From NCBI GenBank assembly GCA_047518005.1, contig JAKZRT010000204.1, positions 1-11,762 of the forward strand: a stretch of DNA of 11,762 nucleotides, written 5' to 3'. This stretch comes from JAKZRT01 sp047518005. GTDB lineage: Bacteria; Pseudomonadota; Alphaproteobacteria; Rhodobacterales; Rhodobacteraceae. This document shows positions 6,781 through 11,762 of this stretch, in pieces (position 1 is the first letter of the stretch; each line of letters starts with the position of its first letter). The position numbers and the translations under genes were made by a program. Under the pieces are notes generated by a model. It did not search any database. It was not told the origin of the DNA and worked only from the letters and a program-made list of their open reading frames with translations.

Positions 6781-7681
6781 TTTGCGCCTCGCGCCAGGCA
6801 TGAAGCGCCGCGCCGCGCGCGCCACTGGCGTCACCGCCCTCGGCCAAACGGATTTGGGGCACTGAATATCCCTGAAAATTAGCTGAAATCAACGCCTTGC
6901 TCAGATCGTCGGTCAGGCCGTCGATGCACGAGAGGCCACCACCGATCACAATCACCTCTGGGTCGATGGTCAGCGTGATCGTCATCAGCAGATCGGCGAC
7001 CAGCGCGCACCAGATCGCCCAGACCGCCGCAATATCGGCCTCGCCGGCGCGCCGCGCAGCGATGTCTTCGGGGGTCAGTGCCGCGCCAGTTTTGGCCTTG
7101 GCAATTCGCGCCAGGCCGGGACCCGAGATCAGGGTTTCGACACAGCCCGGACGCCCGCAACCGCAGGTCACCACAGGCAGCGTTTCGCGGACGACAATAT
7201 GGGCGGGCGCGGCAACATGGCCAAATTCGCCGCCCAAATCGCGGGGTCCCGGCAAAAGCTGGCCGTTCACCGCCACGCCGCCGCCGACGCCGGTGCCCAG
7301 GATCAGCCCGACGACCGGGTCCGCACCCCTGCCTGCGCCAAACACCGCCTCGGACAGGGTCAGCGCCCGGCAGTCGTTGATGAACGGCAACTTACGTTCG
7401 ACCTTTGCCGCCACGTCTTCGACCAGGCGATGTCCGGTCGCGGGCAGATTCGCGGTCAGGGCCATGCCGGTCTCTGGGCTCACCAGACCGGCGGACCCCA
7501 GTCCAATCGGAATCCGGCCAGCCTGCGCTTCGACCCATTTCGCCATGTCAGCAATGGCCCCGAGAAATTCCGGATAACCGTCGGGCGTCTCGGCCCGGTG
7601 GCGCGCCACCTGCTGCCAGTCGGCGTCGAAAATCTGCGCCTCGATCTTGGTGCCGCCAATATCCATACCCGCCGCGATCAT
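6773..7681 (-). CDS. ROK family sugar kinase, probable GlcNAc/GalNAc kinase
   Basis: The 302-residue protein is a single-domain ROK kinase of NagK size without a DNA-binding domain, so it is an enzyme and not a ROK repressor. The phosphate loop DIGGTK is at 7-12, the likely catalytic base is D103 (in INDCRALTLSEA), the glycine-rich GTGVGGG is at 129-135, and the ROK signature GGEFGH is at 150-155. Zinc ligands H155, C173, C175 and C180 (CGCGRPGC) are all present. It should phosphorylate a free hexosamine at O6 with ATP in the cytoplasm, as needed when the sugar enters by an ABC transporter rather than a PTS. ATG 7681 overlaps the agaS stop (ATGA) and begins right at the kinase N-terminus. Specificity for GlcNAc, GalNAc or both is inferred from the neighbours. 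Confidence 0.91.
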   Translation of the reverse strand: MIAAGMDIGGTKIEAQIFDADWQQVARHRAETPDGYPEFLGAIADMAKWVEAQAGRIPIGLGSAGLVSPETGMALTANLPATGHRLVEDVAAKVERKLPFINDCRALTLSEAVFGAGRGADPVVGLILGTGVGGGVAVNGQLLPGPRDLGGEFGHVAAPAHIVVRETLPVVTCGCGRPGCVETLISGPGLARIAKAKTGAALTPEDIAARRAGEADIAAVWAIWCALVADLLMTITLTIDPEVIVIGGGLSCIDGLTDDLSKALISANFQGYSVPQIRLAEGGDASGARGAALHAWREAQNG

Positions 7682-8748
7682 GGCGCTACCCGGTAAAGCG
7701 CGACACCGCTGACCACGCGGGTCAGCGTGCCGCGCCCCTCGAACGGGGCATCGACGTTGAGGCCAAGCGCATCGGACCAGCAGACCGCCAGCATCTGCGC
7801 GTAGCCCACCATCAGTGGCGCGGCCCATGCGTCGCCCCAAGGCGCGGCGACCTCAACTTCGGCACCGGGGCCGATTACGGTTAGCGTCGCTTTGGGGAAT
7901 TGCGACACCAATTCCGCCGCCAGATCATATTCGTATCTGCGCGCGTGCGGATCGGATGACGCAAACAGGAACAGTGCGGTGTCGCCGGTAACGAATGATT
8001 TTGGCCCATGGCGAAACCCCAAGGTGCTGTCCCAAAGGGCCGGCGTTTGGCCCGCGGTCAGTTCAAGAACCTTCAGGGCCGCCTCGCGCGCGGCAAAGGC
8101 CAGGGGGCCTGTGCCCAGAAACACCGCGCGGCCGGGGCGCGGGCGGGGCGCAAAGCCTTGGCGCAGATGGTCGAAAGCCTCCGCAAGCCCGGTCAGCCGG
8201 TCGGAAAAATTTTTCGCGCGTTCCAGCACCCCAAGCGCGGTCAGCAACATCGTCGAAAAGCTCGAGGTCATGGCAAAGCCGGTATCGTGGGTCTCGACCG
8301 GCAGGGTGATGACCTTGTGCGCGCCGGATGCTGCGCGCCTGGCCAGAGCGCCATCGGGGTTGCAGGTGATGTTCAGACGCGGTGCCTGTGGCGCCAGCGC
8401 GTCCAGCGCATCGAGAACGCCGATGGTCTCGGTACTGTCGCCCGAGCGGCCAAAGCTGATCACCAGTGGTCTGCGACTGCGCAGATAGGCTTGTGGACGG
8501 CTGACGATGTCGGTGCTGGGAACCGAGCGGATGGGCACGCCTGCCCGGCCTTCCAGCGCGGCCGCGACAATGTCGCCGACATAGGCCGATGTGCCGGCGC
8601 CCGAGAGCCAGATTTCGTCAACATCCTGCGCCGCGATCCGGTCGGCAATCGCACCCGGATCAAAGGTGCCACCCCAGTTGCGCCAGATCGCCGGTTGTGC
8701 CGCGATTTCGGCCCAGGTGACCCATTTATCAAGACGATCCAGGGTCAT
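7678..8748 (-). CDS. agaS: AgaS: galactosamine-6-phosphate deaminase/isomerase (SIS domains)
   Basis: AgaS converts galactosamine-6-phosphate to tagatose-6-phosphate and ammonia in GalNAc and galactosamine catabolism. The 356-residue protein has two SIS domains. It shares with E. coli AgaS a run of strong motifs: LSGAGTSAYVGDI (48-60), PSTDIV (77-82), ISFGRSGDS (97-105), ITCNPDGAL (127-135), ETHDTGFAMTSS (152-163), ALKVLELTAG (224-233), GFRHGPKS (244-251) and TRVVSGV (343-349). The ETHD..FAMTSS and KVLELTAG blocks separate AgaS from GlmS and NagB-II. ATG 8748 overlaps the preceding stop by ATGA and its stop overlaps the kinase start likewise. Upstream codons in the same frame (to 9078) belong to the neighbouring gene in another frame. 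This gene is the clearest sign that the operon handles galactosamine, not only glucosamine. Confidence 0.92.
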   Translation of the reverse strand: MTLDRLDKWVTWAEIAAQPAIWRNWGGTFDPGAIADRIAAQDVDEIWLSGAGTSAYVGDIVAAALEGRAGVPIRSVPSTDIVSRPQAYLRSRRPLVISFGRSGDSTETIGVLDALDALAPQAPRLNITCNPDGALARRAASGAHKVITLPVETHDTGFAMTSSFSTMLLTALGVLERAKNFSDRLTGLAEAFDHLRQGFAPRPRPGRAVFLGTGPLAFAAREAALKVLELTAGQTPALWDSTLGFRHGPKSFVTGDTALFLFASSDPHARRYEYDLAAELVSQFPKATLTVIGPGAEVEVAAPWGDAWAAPLMVGYAQMLAVCWSDALGLNVDAPFEGRGTLTRVVSGVALYRVAP

Positions 8749-9773
8749 AGGGTCAGGGTTTCCTTGGCCAGCGTCTCGGGGCGGTCGGGGTCGAGGCCGA
8801 AGGCAAGCGCCATGTCGTGGATCACCGGGTACATCAGATGCAGCAAAGCCGCCGCCGCCGCGGCAGGCGCAAGCGGTGCCGCGCCAACATCCGACGGGCG
8901 CAGGCGAACAACCCGGGCCCCGGCGACGGAAAGCCGCGCCTCGGCCAGATCCATGCTGGCAATAGTGCGCGGTTCCTCGGTGTCGAGCAGCAGGATGGTC
9001 AGCGCCCTTGTGGCCAATTGGAGCGGCCCGTGCAGAACTTCGGAAGCCGAATAGGCCTCGGCGTGAAGCGCACAGCATTCCTTGAGTTTCAGGGCAATTT
9101 CCTGGGCTGCGCCAAACCCCGCGCCGCGCCCGATGACATAAATGTGCCGGGCGTCTTGCAGGGCATCCGCACAGGCCTGCGGATCGGGATAATGCTGACC
9201 GCTGAGGCCTGCAAATACCTGCGCGGCGCTCTGGGTGGTTTCGCCGTAGACCGGTTTGATCGCCGCAATCAGGCTCATACCGGCGGCAATGGCTCCGATC
9301 ACGGTCTTGGTGGCCGGAACCGCCAGTTCGGGGCCAGCACCTAAGGGCAGGGTCGCGTCGGCGGCGGCCTCGACCGCCGAGCCGGGGCGGTTGGTGATGG
9401 CAAGTGTTGCCGCGCCCATGGCCCGCGCACCCATTACCGAGGCCACCAGATCGTCGCTGGCCCCTGATTGCGAAACGGTCAGCGCCACCATATCGCGCAT
9501 CGCCACGCCCTGACCCAGTGAAAAGACCGACGGCGGCATCGACGTGCTGGGCATGCCCAGTTCGCGCATGATCTCGTAGGACAGGATGTTCGCAGCAGCG
9601 TCCGACGAGCCGCGCGCGATGGTGAAAAATCCGCGTTTCGAGCCAAGATCGAGCCGGGCCAGTAGGCCGCTGTGATCTTTAATCACGGTTTTGGCAAATA
9701 CGTCGGCGCCCTCGGCGCTCTCGGCGGCCATCAACGCACCCGGGCGGGCGGTGGTATCGACGCCAGCGCTCAT
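8745..9773 (-). CDS. SIS-domain protein, probable NagB-II type glucosamine-6-phosphate deaminase
   Basis: The 342-residue protein consists of two SIS domains like the isomerase half of GlmS, without the glutaminase domain. Recognisable blocks are ARGSSDAA (53-60), SQSGASDD (101-108), GPELAVPATKT (147-157), GRGAGFGAAQEIALKLKE (215-232), HAEAYSASEVLHGP (237-250) and the tail RPETLAKETLT (331-341). This pattern fits the NagB-II group, which replaces the unrelated classical NagB in many proteobacteria and turns GlcN-6-P into fructose-6-P plus ammonia. Lack of a glutaminase domain argues against glucosamine-6-P synthesis. No classical NagB is present in the window. ATG 9773 overlaps the oxidoreductase stop (ATGA), with AAAAAAGG upstream as ribosome site. 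The alternative is another phosphosugar isomerase of the same fold. Confidence 0.82.
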   Translation of the reverse strand: MSAGVDTTARPGALMAAESAEGADVFAKTVIKDHSGLLARLDLGSKRGFFTIARGSSDAAANILSYEIMRELGMPSTSMPPSVFSLGQGVAMRDMVALTVSQSGASDDLVASVMGARAMGAATLAITNRPGSAVEAAADATLPLGAGPELAVPATKTVIGAIAAGMSLIAAIKPVYGETTQSAAQVFAGLSGQHYPDPQACADALQDARHIYVIGRGAGFGAAQEIALKLKECCALHAEAYSASEVLHGPLQLATRALTILLLDTEEPRTIASMDLAEARLSVAGARVVRLRPSDVGAAPLAPAAAAAALLHLMYPVIHDMALAFGLDPDRPETLAKETLTL

Positions 9774-10912
9774 GCGGCAGACCTTTTTTGGTCGAATTCA
9801 GGCCAGATCGGGGCAAGGTCAATGACCGTCCCGGTTTTGCGCGCCTGATCCAGTGCCAGCGCCGCGATGCCCGCCTGTAGCGCATCGACGATGCCCACGG
9901 GCAGGCTGTCGCGTTCGCCACGCATCAGCGCGACGCTATCGCCGACCATCAGGTGATCGGCCCCATAATGGGCACCGGCCAAAGCCAGCGCGCCCTTTGT
10001 GTAATCGTGGTCGCCATAGCGGCTGCCGTCGCGCCGGGTGATACGCAGATAGCCGCGCATGAAATCGCCCTCGGCCATGCCGCGCGCGCCCATCACGCAA
10101 AACCGGCGGTGTTCGTCGGGGACGTTGATTTTGGTGTGAAAGGCCATCGAGGCCCCGGATTCGTATTCCAGAATCGAGGTCTGAAAATCAACGATATCGC
10201 CGTCGCTGTTGAAAGGGTCGTCGATCTGATTCCAGACCGACTTTTTCCGGTGAAATATCTGCGCCTCGGCATTCGAGGTTGGTCCATATTCCGGCAAAAA
10301 CGACCGCCGTCCGCCAAAGCTGGCAACGCGGGCCGGGCGCGAGGCGGTGATCATGTTGTACAGGTCCAGGTCGTGGCAGCATTTTTCCAGCATGAAGCCA
10401 CCTGAATCGTCCGAGTTTCGCCGCCAGTCGCCCATGAAAAACGCGCCGTGGTAGGGGGCGATATGTTCGTTGGCCTCAATCGAGGTGATCGGCCCCAAGA
10501 CGCCCGCCGCAAGGGCTGCGCGCTGATCGATCATGTGCTGGGAATGGCGCAGAACCAAGCCAAACATTATGCGGTCGCTACCGTATCGGGCCAGCAGTTC
10601 GGCCAAACGCATGGTCTCGGCCACGCTGATCACCACTGGTTTTTCCGCAAAAATCCGCACGCCTGCCTGCAGGCCCGCCTCGATCTGCTCAAAGTGAAAA
10701 CTGTTGGGCGAGGCGATTACGAAAAGGTCCGGGCGTGCGTCGCTGAGCATCGCATCGACACTGTCAAAGCGCGGGGTGTCTTCACCGATCATCGCAAGAT
10801 GCGTAGGCTGAGGGTCGAAGAACCCGACAATCTGCATCTCGGGCATCGTTTCCTTCATGATCGAAAGAACGTGCCCGGCGCGTAGTCCGATACCTGCAGT
10901 AACAACGCGCAT
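9770..10912 (-). CDS. Gfo/Idh/MocA family oxidoreductase, substrate unknown
   Basis: The 380-residue protein has an N-terminal nucleotide-binding Rossmann domain, with AGIGLRAGH (6-14) in the place of the glycine motif, FFDP (31-34) at the end of the second strand, ASPNSFHFEQIEAGLQAG (67-84) and the hallmark EKP (90-92). The C-terminal domain has GGFMLEKCCHDLDLYNMI (171-188), where H180 and D181 sit at the usual catalytic position, and GADHLMV (317-323). Such enzymes oxidise, reduce or epimerise sugars, and some are NAD-using glycosidases. There is no signal peptide, so it is cytoplasmic. It is the first enzyme gene after the transporter ATPase, nine bases from its stop, with an AGGGGGG ribosome site. 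It probably acts on the imported sugar or a derivative. No step in a plain GlcNAc or GalNAc pathway needs it. Confidence 0.87.
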   Translation of the reverse strand: MRVVTAGIGLRAGHVLSIMKETMPEMQIVGFFDPQPTHLAMIGEDTPRFDSVDAMLSDARPDLFVIASPNSFHFEQIEAGLQAGVRIFAEKPVVISVAETMRLAELLARYGSDRIMFGLVLRHSQHMIDQRAALAAGVLGPITSIEANEHIAPYHGAFFMGDWRRNSDDSGGFMLEKCCHDLDLYNMITASRPARVASFGGRRSFLPEYGPTSNAEAQIFHRKKSVWNQIDDPFNSDGDIVDFQTSILEYESGASMAFHTKINVPDEHRRFCVMGARGMAEGDFMRGYLRITRRDGSRYGDHDYTKGALALAGAHYGADHLMVGDSVALMRGERDSLPVGIVDALQAGIAALALDQARKTGTVIDLAPIWPEFDQKRSAA

Positions 10913-10921
10913 GATCCCCCC
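10913..10921 (-). promoter_or_regulatory. Ribosome binding site of the oxidoreductase gene, next to the ABC ATPase stop
   Basis: On the minus strand the ATPase stop TGA runs straight into GGGGGG and then ATC before the ATG at 10912. The strong purine tract in a nine-base gap suggests co-transcription with, and re-initiation after, the ATPase gene. Confidence 0.6.
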
Positions 10922-11762
10922 TCAGGCGGCGAGCGCCGGGGCCCGGTACCGGCGCAGGACCTGTCCGTCGGACCCGAAGGCGTGGCAGTCGGCTGGATGC
11001 ACCGACAGTTCGGACACATCGCCTTCGCGCAGCGCCGCGTCACCGGACAAGGCTGCGCAGAATTTGATGTCGGTGCCGGCAATCGTGCCATAGCTGATCG
11101 ACGTGCCGCCCAGTCGTTCGAGCACGCGGACCGACATCCTCAGATCACCCGCCCCGCTAAGGCTGACGTTTTTCGGGCGGATGCCGACCTCGATTTTTTC
11201 GCCTTCAGTCACGGTGCTGCAGTCGACCGGCAAGCTCAGCGTGGCACCGCCTGCGAGGTGGGCCGTTACCGAATTCGTATCCGCCGAAACCACGGTCGCC
11301 GGCACAAGGTTCATGTTGGGCTGGCCGATGAACGAGGCCACGAATTTGGTGGCGGGGTGATGGTAAAGTTCCAGGAGGGTGCCAAATTGTTCGACCCGGC
11401 CCGCGTTGAGCACCACGATCCGGTCGGCCATGGTCATGGCCCCGACCTGATCGTAGGTCACGTAGACCATCGTCGCGTTCAGGGCGCGGTGCAATTGGCT
11501 GAGTTCGACGCGCATGTCAGCTCGCAGCGCCGCATCGAGGTTGGAAAGCGGCTCGTCGAACAGGAAAACCTTGGGGTTGCGCACGATCGAGCGTCCGATG
11601 GCGACACGCTTGCGCTGGCCGCCCGAAAGCTGGCCGGGTTTGAGGATCAGTTTGTCGGTGAGCTGCAAGATTTCGGCGGCGCGACCGACGCGGTCTTTTA
11701 GCTCGGGTTCGGGCCGCTTCTGCACCCGAAGCGGAAAGGCGATATTCTCAAAAACCGAAAGA
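10922..11762 (-). CDS. Sugar ABC transporter ATP-binding protein, MalK/UgpC type (5' end outside window)
   Basis: About 280 C-terminal codons are present; the frame is open to the window edge, so the Walker A part and start lie beyond 11762. LSVFENIAFPLR after the Q-loop is typical of this family. The signature LSGGQRKRVAIGRS starts at 11629, Walker B/D-loop FLFDEPLSNLD follows, and a C-terminal TOBE-like regulatory domain contains EVGIRPKNVSL. Such ATPases sit on the cytoplasmic face and power CUT1-type sugar importers; permeases and binding protein should be further upstream. Odd points: the H-loop reads YVTYDQVGAMT, with Tyr (11453-11455) for the near-universal switch His and Gly (11441-11443) where Glu is usual. 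Otherwise the gene looks intact. The GTG at 11723-11725 is an internal Val codon, not the start. Confidence 0.93.
   Translation of the reverse strand, partial: LSVFENIAFPLRVQKRPEPELKDRVGRAAEILQLTDKLILKPGQLSGGQRKRVAIGRSIVRNPKVFLFDEPLSNLDAALRADMRVELSQLHRALNATMVYVTYDQVGAMTMADRIVVLNAGRVEQFGTLLELYHHPATKFVASFIGQPNMNLVPATVVSADTNSVTAHLAGGATLSLPVDCSTVTEGEKIEVGIRPKNVSLSGAGDLRMSVRVLERLGGTSISYGTIAGTDIKFCAALSGDAALREGDVSELSVHPADCHAFGSDGQVLRRYRAPALAA

Noticed and set aside
5488..6882. Long plus-strand open frame (464 codons) opposite the PF08013 gene
   Set aside because: It is antisense to a gene with clear family motifs, has Arg/Gly/Pro-rich low-information composition and no recognisable domain; such frames are common in GC-rich DNA.
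7682..7840. N-terminal extension of the ROK kinase
   Set aside because: It overlaps the agaS 3' end; the kinase N-terminus (DIGGTK at residue 7) begins from ATG 7681.
8749..9078. N-terminal extension of agaS in the same frame
   Set aside because: The stretch codes the C-terminal end of the NagB-II-like protein in another frame; AgaS homology begins at ATG 8748.
9781..9792. A6 run near the end of the oxidoreductase as a programmed frameshift site
   Set aside because: The codon phase (CAA AAA AGG) does not fit the X XXY YYZ slippery pattern; the run is better explained as part of the ribosome site for the next gene.
9770..10912. Oxidoreductase as a GH109 alpha-N-acetylgalactosaminidase
   Set aside because: The idea is attractive in a GalNAc operon, but I see neither an export signal nor the GH109-type motifs I would expect, so only the wider Gfo/Idh/MocA family is called.
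11723..11725. GTG as start of the ABC ATPase
   Set aside because: The frame is open upstream and codes family-typical residues (LSVFENIAFPLR) to the window edge, so the gene is truncated by the window.

Overview
The window looks like chromosomal DNA of a GC-rich alphaproteobacterium. The protein styles (a DUF1479 oxygenase, an orphan CpaC-like protein, hppD divergent from an Lrp/AsnC gene, a binding-protein-dependent sugar ABC system rather than a PTS) fit the Rhodobacterales/Roseobacter group best. That placement is inference from protein character, not from a marker gene. I see no rRNA, tRNA, CRISPR array, insertion sequence, phage gene or origin, and no intergenic stretch over 300 bases.

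Left part (1-4350). A plus-strand DUF1479 (YbiU-like) putative Fe(II)/2-oxoglutarate oxygenase (107-1339) lies behind a 15-bp perfect palindrome. Next is a plus-strand exported protein (about 1513-2586) that has the N-terminal half of a CpaC-type pilus secretin, then three tandem BON-like repeats, but no secretin channel domain. Facing it on the minus strand is 4-hydroxyphenylpyruvate dioxygenase (2651-3754, tyrosine degradation). It is divergent from an Lrp/AsnC-family regulator (3877-4350) across a short intergenic region with an inverted repeat.

Right part (4352-11762), all on the minus strand and read from right to left: a MalK/UgpC-type sugar ABC ATPase (its 5' end runs off the window), a Gfo/Idh/MocA oxidoreductase, a NagB-II-like SIS protein, AgaS, a ROK sugar kinase, a GatZ/KbaZ-family (PF08013) protein and NagA. 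From the oxidoreductase onward, every junction is a start/stop overlap (ATGA three times, then ATGGCTGA, then TGATG), so this is one translationally coupled operon.

Read together, this is an amino-sugar catabolic operon that appears able to use both GlcNAc and GalNAc. The ABC system imports the free sugar, the ROK kinase makes the 6-phosphate, and NagA deacetylates it. NagB-II would take GlcN-6-P to fructose-6-P, and AgaS would take GalN-6-P to tagatose-6-P. No tagatose-6-P kinase or catalytic tagatose-bisphosphate aldolase lies in this stretch, but a stand-alone PF08013 protein does. A PF08013 member of Agrobacterium was reported to be a D-tagatose-6-phosphate 4-epimerase giving fructose-6-P. 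The best hypothesis is therefore a shortened GalNAc route that merges with the GlcNAc route at fructose-6-P. This is the most interesting system in the window. The oxidoreductase is the member whose job is unexplained.
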